Shown here one piece after another: positions 1 through 11,800 of a stretch of DNA of 64,000 nt. This stretch comes from Acanthacorydalis orientalis (Eukaryota; Arthropoda; Insecta; Megaloptera; Corydalidae): NCBI GenBank assembly GCA_034766995.1, contig CM068313.1, forward strand, positions 10,151,083-10,215,082, written 5' to 3'. The position numbers and the translations under genes were made by a program. Each line of letters starts with the position of its first letter. Positions within the stretch are counted from its first letter, which is position 1. The notes beneath the pieces were generated by a model. It worked only from the letters and a program-made list of their open reading frames with translations. It was not told the origin of the DNA and made no database searches.

Positions 1-959
1 TCACTCAAGAATTAAACCTGTTTTGTATAAAATTATAACACAAATTAATGTGAAAATATAGTAAATGTTTTATTTTATTATAAAAAATATTTTTTTTTAC
101 ATAATTTTTATTTATTCAAAAATATTATATTATAAAATATATGTATCTATTCATTATACTAAACATTAGAAATAACTTTCTATATTTTTTAAATTCATAA
201 AGTACTATATTTTAATATTTCATTATTACTGTCATTTAATGAAAAATATCTTCAAAGTTACTGATAAATAGCGTTAAAGTAATTATTGTCAAAAACATTT
301 CTCTGATATTTAAAAAAAAGTTTTCAAATATATTTTCCTCCATTTTATCTTTTTTACATCTTAAATAAAACTGACTATTTCGTATTTATATTATTAAATT
401 ATTAAACAATAAAACATACGAATTCAACAATCCAATTCGAAACTGATGAAAAGAAATTCATAAGAGTCAGTGATTCGAGTAGAGCACCGTAAGTACACAT
501 TTGATTATTGTTTGAAACTAGAGCTGTTATTTGGAAAGATGTACGTTCACTTTAACAGAAAGAGAAAGGAAAGTGAATACTTAGATAATGCAATAAACGA
601 GAGTATATGATATCATTGAAACAGCAAGGAAACGTAAGTGGAATTCAATGTTTCCGAATTTTTTTTATCCGTATGCGGAATGAATTTCGCTGTAGGTCAA
701 TATATAGAAATGTGGTAATCAGAAAAATAATGTAAAGATCTTTGAAAATTATACTCTACTATATTGATTCAGTCAATAAATATTATATTATTATGAGTTT
801 TTCAATATTAATTTACTTTTTATTTGTATTTTATATAAAATTTCAATTCATTTATATTTATTTATCTCTTTTTTAAAGAGTTATTATTATTATTTAAACA
901 TATTGCAGTTTACTGTATTAAAAATCTAAGAAATGTAACTATATTATCCTATTATGTTG
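1..959. other. AT-rich intron sequence, nothing recognised
   Basis: This stretch is presumed connectin intron because it lies 3' of the second coding exon without a terminal exon in between. Both strands are dense in stop codons and I see no repeat shared with the rest of the window. Confidence 0.5.
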
Positions 960-1461
960 GGTGTAGACATTAATTCCGTACCTTCTTTTATAGAATATGA
1001 CTATTGACAGAAAAATGAAATACATTTCAATCCTCAAAATATCTCCCATTATTTTATACAACTTTGCTTTATCTGTCAGGTAACTGACAAATCCCTTGTC
1101 TAAAAAAATAGTAGCTTTGAGTTGATCAAGTCTTAATGCATTTTCTGACCTCTTCCACTGTTCTAGCATTTTTTGCATGTTTTATACATCTCAACACCTT
1201 CCTCGAAAGCGAACAAATCATTCTCACGGCTTTGGAAGTATTTTTTTTTACTGTAATTTGAAAAGCATGCAATGCCTAATATGCTACTCAATATGTTCAA
1301 TACTTTTTAATGAGGTTATCCCAACAGCTTGGCCAAGATATATAGTGTTTTTAAATGTTAAGGCCAGTACTTCAAAATTCTAAAACGATGAGAAATTTTT
1401 TTAATTTAAAACAGAGTTATGATTGATTTAGTCTAATTGCACATTAATAATTTTTACACCT
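960..1461 (-). mobile_element. mar-B, mariner-derived MITE, 502 bases
   Basis: The outer ends GGTGTAGACATTAATTCCG and AATAATTTTTACACC are imperfect inverted repeats. Read on the minus strand, the 3' half gives FFRQGICQLPDR, a stop, then SKVV, a stop, then NNGRYFED, which is the conserved C-terminus of mariner transposases (GIxxLPxRWxKVVxxxGxYFED). The central DDE catalytic region is absent. It is a non-autonomous, dead copy. Confidence 0.75.
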
Positions 1462-1625
1462 AATATTTCCAGTTTATTTTAACTTGTTTGATCAAACTGA
1501 TTAACATGAAATTTTAAAAGAAATAATATCAGAAACTCGAAGGTAAAATCGGAAAGATACAACACTAGTGCATCTACTGGTTTGTGTTGATACAATAATA
1601 AACGCACATTACTAAACAGACATTC
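1462..1625 (-). repeat. Repeat C next to mar-B
   Basis: Read on the minus strand this starts CTGTTTAGTAATGTGCG and runs through GTGTTGATACAATAATAAACGC (reverse) and the TTGATCAAAC segment to the mar-B end. The same sequence lies beside mar-B at 34852-35003 in the other orientation, so the two were either duplicated together or mar-B inserted in an older repeat. Confidence 0.6.
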
Positions 1626-1784
1626 ATTTTTAAACAATTTTAAAAATATTTTCCTTTTAGTAAAAACAAGATACAGATGAAGCTATTCATGCAATTTATG
1701 GATATAAAAATTGCAAGAAAAAATTATTCTTCAGTTTTATAAATGAATTTCAGTTAACATATAAACCACAATTGTTTCTATCCA

Positions 1785-1890
1785 AAAAGGATAAACAATT
1801 AATTATTCAACATTTTTGTCAGGAAAAAATATGATCTGTGAGGTGATAAATTAATTTGTTGAAATAAGTTTATCCAGAATTCTATAAACT
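1785..1890 (+). repeat. Foldback family F, right arm, diverged
   Basis: The arm is recognised by AATTAATTATTCAACATTTTTGTCAGG, interrupted relative to the core, then a 'GATCTGTGAGGTGATAAATTAA' like segment and a decayed GAAATAAGTTTATCC end. No matching left arm is visible. Confidence 0.45.
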
Positions 1891-2229
1891 ATAATTGTTA
1901 TAGTTTCTTTCATAAACCTGTTATTACTTTAGTTAAATTTATATTTGATTTTTGTTGAGTAAAAGAAGTTGTTATTAATCGAAAAAATATATTTTCTATA
2001 CTTTATTTCAGTGAAAAATTTGTAAAATTAAAATAAACTTGAATGACTTTATCATTTGAATCGATTTAGTTTTGTTGGTAATATATCAAAGAAAAAATAT
2101 TATTTTTCATATAAAAAAAATGAAAAAAGTCTGCTAGTCGAAATACAAGTTGAATTCGAGCTAAACTTCATAGATCGTAAATATCTAGAATATAATCTGT
2201 GTCATCATTAAGACAAACAAGATAGAAGA

Positions 2230-2640
2230 AATTCTAACATTTCCATTGATTGTTGCGTGTCAGTCAGGCGATGCGTTAAGAAAGTTTCAAAAAGCTCGTT
2301 AGAACTTTCGTTAAAGTGTCAGTTGCAAAGGCTTAACAAGACAAGGTCTAATGCCTTGGTCCAAGAGAAAGTTATACTTTTTGCTGTAATCGACCGGCGG
2401 CCATTAATACGGTGTGTAACGTACGTACGTATCGCATTTTTCATACGCGATAATCTCGGGTTCGACTCCCGACAACGGAAACGTCATTAATTTAGATCTT
2501 TGTGTCTCGCGTAATGTTATATACATTTGAACTGGAACTTGACCTCGAAATTTTGATTGTTCCATTTGATACGGTCGACAGAAATGTACAGGACGATAGG
2601 ACAAACACTGAACTGTAAAAACAACCGTCATTATTATACG
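2230..2640. other. Higher-GC island with a tRNA-like 3' half
   Basis: Base composition is clearly less AT-rich than the flanks. It contains the simple palindromic GTACGTACGT run near 2420 and the T-arm-like sequence described separately. Short open frames exist on both strands but none resembles a known protein. It could be a conserved non-coding element or a decayed retroposon. Confidence 0.4.
2425..2481 (+). pseudogene. tRNA-like fragment, possibly Glu(TTC)-derived
   Basis: TCGGG TTCGACT CCCGA forms a perfect five-pair T-arm with a canonical TTCRANT loop, followed by CAACGGAA as a possible acceptor strand and discriminator. Upstream, a loop TTTTCAT as in Glu(TTC) anticodon arms sits between CGCAT and ACGCG. 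The matching 5' acceptor strand TCCGTTG and a D-arm are not found, so this is not a complete tRNA. A tRNA relic or the tRNA-like part of a SINE are the options. Confidence 0.3.
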
Positions 2641-2999
2641 TCTCTTTATTAATCTCGTGACATATTATGTGCTAAAATATGTATCAACGGAATATGTGCG
2701 CGGATTTTTTTGTACATTCGTATTATTTCAAATTTATACGAACGACAGTCACAGATTACATGTGACTAAAACGTTTGGTTTTTTTTTGTAACGAGAGCTG
2801 TTGCAGTTCTATATTTAACTTGAAACAAACACCATATATTTCAGTACTGAAAACTCATGACAATGAAAGGTGATATATTATTATCAGTGCCATCTATTGA
2901 CTTCAGTTGATATTTATATATTTTATGTTCATTTTTAAGAATTTAAAATTGCTAGAAAGTCAATGATATTAACATTATATGTTTAGTAATCAAATAATA

Positions 3000-3060
3000 T
3001 TAGGTCGTTAGAAGAATAATTGAGCTTTATGATCTTCAAATTCATATAAAAAACCAAAAT
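3000..3060 (+). mobile_element. mar-A terminal fragment
   Basis: TTAGGTCGTTAGAAGAATAA followed by TTGAGCTTTATGATCTTC and AAATTCATATAAAAA matches the outer end of the irritans-like mar-A elements at 36563 and 42325. Only the terminal 60 bases are present. Confidence 0.55.
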
Positions 3061-3099
3061 TATTATTAGGTACAAGATACAGAAAAATCTTTCTGATTG

Positions 3100-3265
3100 A
3101 ATAATCATCAAAATTGGCACAAATAATAGTCAAAAAATATCAATAAGTATTTATTGAACGTTTTTGATCAGAAAACATTTTTATTGTTTGTGGGACAAGA
3201 ATATAATTCAGTTGTGAATGTGAATTTATCTTCAATTACAGAACGATATTATATTTCAGTTATTG
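3100..3265 (+). repeat. Foldback family F, right arm
   Basis: The arm contains TATTTATTGAACGTTTTTGA and TCAGAAAAC, then GTTTGTGGGACAAGAA and GTGAATGTGAATTTA, in the same order and spacing as other copies. Confidence 0.65.
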
Positions 3266-3779
3266 AATTCGAGAAGCCAACTACACGAGCTATACATACT
3301 TTTTATATAATTGTAAGAGGTATTTTTTAATACATAAAATTTTATATCTCATAATACAAATGCTGCACAGAATTGATATCGTCTGTTATAATTCTAAGCA
3401 GGGTTATTAGATTAGTTAAATTTATGTATTTATTTTATTGAAATTTACATGAGTTTATTAGAAAATATTTAATAATAACTGGGTGTATTCTTTTATTTAT
3501 GATAAATGATTTATTTCTCAATTATTGATAATTTTATAAACGAACGAAAATAATACTAATTGCATATTGATATATTCTGAAAGGTTATATAAAAAATATA
3601 TTTAGTATCTTATTAACATTTTTTTTTACATCAGAGACCATTCATTTCTAACCAGAAGGAAGAAAATACTGCAGATATTTGAGATGGACTTAAAAAGATA
3701 CTTAGGTATAAAAATTATTAATGTGTAAAGAGGATTAAATGTTTAATAAGTTAGATTTTTCCTTATCGTTCTGAGAATA

Positions 3780-3945
3780 TCGAAATAGATAATCAATAAC
3801 TATAAATAATCATTTATTGAATATTTTTGATCAGATCTTTTTTGTTGTTTGTGTGACTAGAAAATAATTTATGTGTGAAAGTGAATTTGGCCAAAGTGTC
3901 AAAACTGTGTTATATTCTTATTTCTAATTATTTAATTCAGAAAGT
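3780..3945 (+). repeat. Foldback family F, right arm
   Basis: The sequence has ATCATTTATTGAATATTTTT, GATCAG, GTTTGTGTGACTAGAA and GTGTGAAAGTGAATTTGG followed by AAAGTGTCAAAACTGTGTTA. It is one of the clearest half copies. Confidence 0.7.
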
Positions 3946-5464
3946 TAATATCAGAAGTCACCAGTTTAAAAGTTATATACATTTTTAACGGTTTTCAATT
4001 TTGTATGAATGTCAAAAATATTTTTTACTCCACAAAATGTATTTAAAAATATCGATATTTCATGGTACAATACTGGAGAGTCATTGTAATAATTGACAAA
4101 ATTGAAAATATATTTCTTTGGATAAAAAAAACATTTTTATTTGGTCAAAATTCAAATTACTGTTAATAAATGTTTAAAAATAACTTTTATTATACTTGTA
4201 TTTATGATAAATGATAATAAATGAGTGAAGAAGATACTTAATTGTCTATTAGTACACTCTGAGTGACTAAAAAATCAAATTTAAAATATTTTTAATATTT
4301 GTTACATCTAACATTTGCTTTTTTGGCATATAAAATGTTTTAACCAGAAATATATCGAAAATTTTCCCTCACAAATGATTTACTCTATGTATCCAGCAAT
4401 CAGTACAAATAAATATGTTAATTAACCGTCTACATATTTTAATATTTCAGATCAACACGTTTACACACCACATACATTTTAACTGACATTTACCTAACAT
4501 AATAAGTAACCCTTTTGTCAGTTGGACCCTTATTGACAAACTTGACCACATTCAAATCAGAACCACTTCATTTGATATAGACTTAGGATTTGATTCAATT
4601 TATGTATTCAAATTCGGTGAGCTGTTTTCACTTTGAAGATTGCCACTTCAATTTTCGCTTTCGGTCCGACGCTTTGATTGGTTTTAATTTTTTTATTGTT
4701 ACCGTAATCTTTTAATCTCTATTGTTTTTTTAAAAAAATTAATTTCCATCGGTTTTATTATTTTCTTTTTATTTTTCTTCAGTGTTCAAATATTTTTACT
4801 CAATCATCAAAGATCAAAATTAAGATATCACAAATTATTTTACATTTTTATGATTTTTTAATTATAACTTGTATTAGATTTTTAAGGTTCTTAAAAAATA
4901 TATATTTCTTTAAACAAAAAATATGTCGTTATTATTAAATAAAAATTATTATAAAGTTTTATTTTCTATTATAAACACATTTATTTTTCATACCACCAGT
5001 TTAGTTTATTATATTATCTTATTTATTATCTATTATTCATTTCCTGGCGAATTAAATAAACTTTAGATATTCAAATACCTTTTATGAAATTATTGCAAGA
5101 AGAAAATAATTTATCTTATAAAATTGTTGTTTCGTTTTTGTAATACTTTTTCTTTCAAATCATAATTTATATCATTTTTTTAAGTTATTTCTAACGATTA
5201 AGAATATATTTGTTTATTATTAAAGAAGAGTTACAAAACTTATATTTTCTTTATCGAATGAATTTTTCATTAATTTTACAAACCATAGAAGTTTTTTTAA
5301 TTAAAAATATTCTATAATTGATTAGTTATTATCTTTTCTTGTTGTTTTTGAGAATTTCGAGTATAATGTACCATTTTAAAAGCTTTAAAATACAGGAAAA
5401 TCTTTTTTTGCACTTTAAAAAGAAGGTATCATTAATTAAAAATTAAAAGATTAAAGGCTAGAAT
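3946..5464. other. AT-rich sequence, nothing recognised
   Basis: No open frame with coding character, no array and no copy of the repeat families was found here. The somewhat more mixed sequence around 4600-4690 (GCTTTCGGTCCGACGCTTTG) is short and unassigned. Confidence 0.5.
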
Positions 5465-5612
5465 TAAAAATAATAAATAAACAATTCTTGAACATTTTTC
5501 ATTGGAAAAAAATGTGATTCGTAGAGCGAATAAAAATTTCATTTGTAAAAGTTAATTTAGCTATAATCACAGAAACTACATTGTTTTTTTTCATAAACCA
5601 GTTTTCATTTAA
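5465..5612 (+). repeat. Foldback family F, right arm
   Basis: ACAATTCTTGAACATTTTTC, TGTGATTCGTAGAGCGAATA and TTTGTAAAAGTTAATTTAGC mark the arm. It is directly followed, head to tail, by another right arm at 5690. Confidence 0.55.
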
Positions 5613-5689
5613 TTTAATTTTATATTTCTTTTGTAATGGTAAAGAAACATTTTTTTACAACTTCTGATTTCTAAATATTACTTTATCTC

Positions 5690-5875
5690 GCGGAGGATGG
5701 TGAATTGACATCGAAATGTTTGTAAGCAACTATCAAAAATGATCAATAATTAATTATTGAACATTTTTGAGAAAAAATATTTTTTATAGTCGATAGAGCG
5801 GGTGGAAATTTTATTTGTGAAAATGAATTTAACTTCAGTGTTAGAACAATACTGTGTTGTTTTTTCTCATTACTT
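5690..5875 (+). repeat. Foldback family F, centre and right arm
   Basis: It begins with the centre-like GGAGGATGGTGAATTGACAT, CGAAATGTTT, and continues AAAAATGATCAATAATTAAT, TATTGAACATTTTTGA, then AATGAATTTAACTTCAGTGT. Confidence 0.65.
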
Positions 5876-6577
5876 TTTATTTGTAGTTTTTTTGTATACA
5901 AAAATAGAATTTTCGTAATTCCATATAAATCATGTTTCGTATAAAGGAATTTTCTACTGAGCAGTGCTTTCAAATTATATTCATTACTAAAAAAGAAAAT
6001 AATGAGAAAAAATATTTATTTCATTTGAAAACATATTTTTTTTACAGAGTAAAATATAAATCAAACAGGAAATATTAATTATAATTGAGATTTTATCTTG
6101 AAAAATACACAATATATAAGTAGAATACAGAATATAGTTATAATTTTATAAAGATATTTTTAATTCAAATTCTCATTGAACTGAAACTAACATTCTACAC
6201 TAAACATATCCTTAATGAATCTTATTACGATAAAAAAATATAATTAACCTATGTATTTTCCGAACACGGTTTTAATTAATTAATTAACTAATTAATTAAA
6301 AATCTCTTCTAGAAAAGTATCAAAGCCTTCCGGTTGTATGAAAATAGTTCTTTATAATGAAAATTTTGCTTTAAAAAGTGCTCTTGATAAATTTACAAAT
6401 AAAATAATTTCAACATTCCTTCAGTCTGTGTATACTTTATTCTATTTTAGAAATATTTTCTCTTATAATTCTTTAATATTTTTTTATTACCAAATATCCG
6501 TTTTATACAGTCTAACAAGGTGCGTTATCATTATTTTTTATCTCAGTACTATGAAGTTGTTGCCGTCTATATATTCA

Positions 6578-6690
6578 ATTATGAAAATGATCAATAATTC
6601 ATTATAAAACATTAATTAAAAAATATGTGATTTGTAAAAAATGAACATTTGTGAATATGTGTTACTTCTATTTTTTGAATGGAAGTAGGT
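6578..6690 (+). repeat. Foldback family F, right arm, diverged
   Basis: ATGATCAATAATTCATTATA is followed by a shortened AACATTAATTAAAAAATATG, GATTTGTAAAAAATGAACATT and TTTGTGAATATGTG. Confidence 0.4.
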
Positions 6691-7639
6691 TTCGAGAATC
6701 TAAAAGTTTTAAATTTGATAAACGACCTAATTAATATCATTGTATGAATATTTAAAAAAATTATAAAATACTACTAATTATTTTTTCAATTTTTGCAAAT
6801 ATTCTTATCATTTATTTCTATTTATTTACACTTAAATAATCCAATTTCTAAAAAATCTATAAAATATAATTATTTATCTGTAAAAATATGAATAAAATAT
6901 ACAGAAATTTTATAATTTTATGAAAATATTTCTATTAACACTCAACATTGTATTGATATCATTTTTATTACTCAAGTCCTTTTTCATAACAAAAATTTAC
7001 ACTAGACACTCATTATTATATTTACTCATATATATATATATATATATACATGGACTTCAATTAAAAACAGATAAATTGCAATATACATTTCAGTTTTGAA
7101 CCATGTATGACTGATATGATGAGAATTTATTACAAAATAAAAACAGGACATCTGAAATAAAATATATTATTTTTTTCCGGGAAAACCGTAATAAATTAAA
7201 ATGTGGTGGTCTCCGTTGAAAATTATTCCATGGATCTACCGGAAATGTTCCGGTATGCCAGTGAGTTTTTTTAACGTAAAAGAATAAAAGACATAAAAGA
7301 ATTTGAATTTTTATGACTGTTTAATGAAATTTTATTAAAAATTGTATTGTTGCTAAGATTGATGGTGTTGTGGGTAGACGTGTAGTTGGTTTCAGTTCGA
7401 TTTTTTTTAAATTGTGTTTGTATAAGGAGATACAAGTGAATGCTGGAAAGTTAGGTATTTATCCGTTTTGCTGGGATGATTAAATAGGAATTAAAACGTC
7501 TGTGGTTACAGACAAATATTAGAAAGGTTATTTGGTAAAATTGGTTGAAATAAAATTATTTAAGATTCTAAGTATATATTTCTAGGAAAAAAATATTTTA
7601 CTTTTCATTAAATAGTTAGTTTTCATTAGTCAGTTAAAT
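6691..7639. other. AT-rich sequence with a short (AT)n tract
   Basis: The only distinct element is an (AT)n tract at 7028-7048. Around 7170-7270 there is slightly more mixed sequence (GGATCTACCGGAAATGTTCC), with no open frame worth reporting. Confidence 0.45.
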
Positions 7640-7785
7640 ATTTTTCTTTCAGCTCACAAATCACAATAAAATCTAATCAAACATATCAATAATTGATCGC
7701 TAATTATTTTCTATCCTTGATTAATCGCATTTAGTTAGAAACGATATCGTTCTCAAAACATTAATGTATAGAAATTGGATCATAA
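7640..7785 (-). repeat. Foldback family F, left arm
   Basis: GCTCACAAATCACAATAAAA, TCTAATCAAACATATCAATA and ATTGATCGCTAATTATTTTC are inverted forms of the arm, ending near the centre motif GATATCGTTCTCAAAACATT. Confidence 0.5.
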
Positions 7786-8554
7786 ATAATTTTTTATAAA
7801 TCTAGTGAATATATTATTTATTTCTGTCATGAAAAGAGAATAAGAGCTAACGATAATTGGTTTGAATAAGACATGTCTTCAATTTTCGTTTGGTTCTTCT
7901 TTATGGATATTTTGATAGCAATGCTGATATCGACATTTCAAAAATTATATTTGATATGTGAATGCTATCATCAAGTTTTTGTAAATATTTCTATTTATAA
8001 TTATTTTAATACTTAAAAAATAAATATTCCGAACACGTGCCCATATTGTCTGCATTTATAACTTTCACAAAGTTTTCTCTTTGAAAGTACTTTATAAAAT
8101 TTCTTGTATATTTTGAAACTTTCATCTAAAACGTATTTTAAAAATTTATTCAAATTGACTTGCCAACATCATCTATATTGTAAATGTTCAGTTTATAATC
8201 ATGAAAAAAATAATTGAGTACAATTAGACGATGTTAGAATACTTTCTACGAATGTTTGTCCATATTGTAATGAGCAATAGAATAATTATTTAGATATCAA
8301 AATTCATATAAACAATGCTCAAAAATGATCAACAGTGTATTATTAGATATTTGATTTTTAGAAAGAGTGAAAAATTCTTTTAATTCTTGAAGATTTTTTA
8401 ATCTTATGAAAATTAAAATTGGTGCCCGAAGTTTAATTTTTTAAAACATCTAATTGTTGTTCATTTATATTTAATTTCGCTGAAATATAAAACTGTATCT
8501 CTCTTTCATAGAAATGAATTGGTTTAAAAAACTAACACAAGATTTTATAAAAAG

Positions 8555-8616
8555 CCACAAACCAAAAATATTCAATAAATTTTTTTTAATAATTTCTGAT
8601 TGTTGCCTGTGGAATT
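8555..8616 (-). repeat. Foldback family F, left arm piece
   Basis: AAAATATTCAATAAATTTTT followed by AATAATTTCTGATTGTTGCC is the inverted core of the arm. It abuts a truncated mariner on one side; a right arm lies on the other side of that mariner at 8934. Confidence 0.5.
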
Positions 8617-8933
8617 TCTGGAACTACTATTACACCATACATGTGGTTACTCAACACAGTAACCACAACAAAAAATTAGTTTAGTTTACAACCTGCTGCT
8701 TTATCACCTGTTTTAAACTCATATAAAAAATTCCTCTTATTTACTTCTTTTCCATCTTTAATTCAATAACCTAATTTGAACCAAAATTAGTAATAAAACC
8801 AAAGTCGATGTTACCAAAATACAGACCGAAAATGTATTTTAAAACGATAGAACACGATGAAATGACACTTTCATTGAAAAAAATTAAGGTTAGAATTTAG
8901 AAAAAACAAACCGCAATTATTTTCCTACCCATC
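8617..8933 (-). mobile_element. mar-A mariner, 5' part only
   Basis: Reading from the right, the terminal repeat AACCGCAATTATTTTCCTAC is followed inward by the leader, the start region (complement of TTTTCCATCTTTAATTCAAT) and an N-terminal FLYEFKTG-like segment. The rest of the transposase is missing. Both flanks are family F sequence. Confidence 0.65.
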
Positions 8934-9062
8934 TAATACTTTAATGCTTTGAGGATGATAGCATCATCAAAATAAGAACAAGTAAAAATCAGTAAATAAT
9001 TCATTTATGACACTGAATATAGTCACAGTGTCAGAAGAGTATTGTGATGATTTTACTTTTTT
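8934..9062 (+). repeat. Foldback family F, centre and right arm
   Basis: TGCTTTGAGGATGATAGCAT is the centre motif, followed after a deletion of the TTATTGAAC core by GTCACAGTGTCAGAAGAGTA and TTGTGATGATTTTACT. This copy defines the outer end of the arm well. Confidence 0.6.
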
Positions 9063-9399
9063 TATTTTGCAAAAAATTCTTTAAAACTGGAAGCTTATGA
9101 TTTTGGAATCCAATATTTATGAATTCAGTACAGAAAATAACTTTGTATCGTTTACTTAAAGTGTATAACTTTTACTATTATATAATTTCATAGATCAATA
9201 TATAAAATATAAATGGAATATGAGAAGTGTTTCTCTAAAAATTACCTTTTTTATATCTAGAATGGTTTATTGACAGATTTGAGGACTAATAGAAAGACTT
9301 AAATACTTAAAAATCTAATAATAACAATTCAATTCAAACTGCAAATCTGTTATTTCAAATCCCAAACAAATCCGACTGCAATTAGCTCGCAGTTCATTG

Positions 9400-9720
9400 A
9401 AAATTAATAGCCAATGAAATCCCAGCACCGTCATAAAATCAATTCCACAACTCGTACTACATGTCTTATATTATCATCTATGCACCGACTATTCATCTAA
9501 ATTATAATAATAATACGACCAGAGAAGAACACATAACGGTGATTTATTTCGTTTACATATGAACTCTGTACGTTTCGTTCATAAAAGTTTATTTTAAAAT
9601 ATAGCCGGCCAACAGTTGTGTTTATATTCACAGAGCAATAAACTTTAATAATCATCGTCGTACAATAACATGGTCATCGTTCGGCCATAGTCGGATAGCC
9701 GTACATTCAAATAAAACAGT
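9400..9720. other. Higher-GC intronic island
   Basis: The sequence is less AT-rich than its neighbours and includes GCCGGCCAACAGTTGTG near 9604 and CGTTCGGCCATAGTCGGATA near 9678. No open frame with coding character spans it. An intronic enhancer or conserved element is possible. Confidence 0.3.
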
Positions 9721-10119
9721 TTCTAGTTGATTTAATTAATTACGAAATTCCGTTTTAAATATTTTAAGTAATCAAAATATTATTGCTCTGTCTGAAAATG
9801 TTTATTTTTAGATCAAGTGTGTGTTGAAAGTTTTCAAATATAAACCATTATCAAATTGCAGCACGTTTATTTGAATTTGAAAAAGAAATGAGAAATGTTT
9901 ACAAAATTGGCTATTGGTTTTGTGTGTTTTCAAACGTGATAAATTGTGGTTTTAAGTTCATTGAAAATTTATTTTTTGTAATACATGTATGATTTAGTAA
10001 TTGTATAAATAGAGTAGAGGGAAAGTACATATAATTTCTTCTTTTTCATTTCTTTTGTAGCTACAGCAGGAATAGAAATATTTTTTTAAAGAAATAACTA
10101 GGAATTAAATCATTTTTCC

Positions 10120-10400
10120 GCGCTGGCCGCGACAGCGTCAGGTTTGGCAGTTCACAAAAGTGTAACTATACTTTAGACAAACCTCCCCCTCATCATCCCA
10201 CAACCAGAATTCGATCGTCAATTCTAATACAAGGATAGGCCCGAATTTTAGCCAGATCCATTGGACTAGTACTCGAATATTGTTTCATTGGAATCGACAA
10301 ACATGAAGACTCGTGAAACATTGGAAATGATCGGGAATGGAAGAGTAAAGAGTGAAAGAGTGTAGTGGGGTGAGTGGCATTGCGAAGAGGTGTTTTATAT
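10120..10400. other. Higher-GC intronic island
   Basis: It begins with CCGCGCTGGCCGCGACAGCG and continues with unusually mixed sequence to about 10395. There is no long open frame and no repeat match. A second weaker island follows at 10780-11130. Confidence 0.3.
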
Positions 10401-11129
10401 ATAAAAAAAATTGTTTCATGGAAATTTTATGATAGAATTATTTTTTATATACCAATGAAAAGATATTAGTACTATAAGAAATAAACAAGTTTTAATAAAA
10501 TATGTTTTTTTAAATAATTTTATTTTATTTATTATATTGATAAATTTTAAATTGAATAAAATTTCTAGATCGTTAAAGTAATTCTCTGAAAAGAAAATAA
10601 ACATGTCATTCTGTGTACACAAAAATACTGAGCAGCGACTGTTTCCAGAAAAAAAGTCATTTATAATTTGACATCATAATGAAATGCTCATAATTCTCAT
10701 TATGTTTATTTTTGCATACTTTCCAATTGTTATATGTTTTTCAAACATCAGCGATTCTTGTTTTTTTCCATGACAAGCCGTCACTGGCATGCACACGCGT
10801 AAACTAAAAAAAATTTTTTTTTTGATCAACATCTCGAATTTTCACCCCATGAAATTTTAATCGAGTTCATAGATTAGCTTCCCCAGTGTACCACCATTTG
10901 CCCCATAGAGCAATCAGTCCCCACTACGTTCATTCATTATGCAGGAAATGTAAGGGTAGATATAAAACATAGAGGTAAAAGTAAACATAGAATCGATTTT
11001 ACATCGATGAGTGCAATGGAAATGGAAAAAAGAGACTCGATAATGGCATAATGATGCGACGATAGCATCTGTTTTTGCCCGTAAGGGTGGAAAAGTGGCG
11101 TTTAATATTTAAATGTCGAATTGATTCGA

Positions 11130-11766
11130 AATATGTTGTTATCTGTATCTAAATGGAGAGTACATTTATATATGTTGCGTACAAGTATTTTTTATGTGAA
11201 AACGTGTTTATTAAAAAAAAAACGATTCGATGTTTACCACTGCATGCGATACGAATCGAGAAAATATTTTAAATTTTCATAACTAGCGGAGTGAACGAAT
11301 AAATGACAACACATCGCAAAAGTTACGACCGAAAAAGTAGCTGTTTGATAGACTGGACACAAGATATATTTGGATTCGCTTTCGTTGCGGTTGAGAACTT
11401 TTCTAAAACGTCATGTTTTCACTACTGAAAATGTACGAACTTAAAATTTGTTCTTGTAACTTTCAACTAAATAAAGTTCTTGAAACTTGTACAGAAATGT
11501 CTAGTACCTATATATGTCTGATAACCTCTAGTAATGTCAATAAAGTGTTTCGCAAATATACAGACATTAATTATAGTAGAAGTTTACCAATATTTGGCAA
11601 TTAATTTATACATAATTAATATATTTACCTATTTTTATATTTGATCAAATACTAAATAAATTAATTCAATATTTAAGTTTATACTTTCATATCAAATTAG
11701 TTATAGAATGAACCAAATAGAATAAAAGACCAAAATGAAAGTTAATCACATATTATACAATTAAAT

Positions 11767-11800
<34 letters not shown>

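Noticed and set aside
939..1178. Minus-strand 79-codon frame read as a gene
   Set aside because: It is an out-of-frame reading of the mar-B transposase remnant; the true C-terminal motif lies in another frame with stops.
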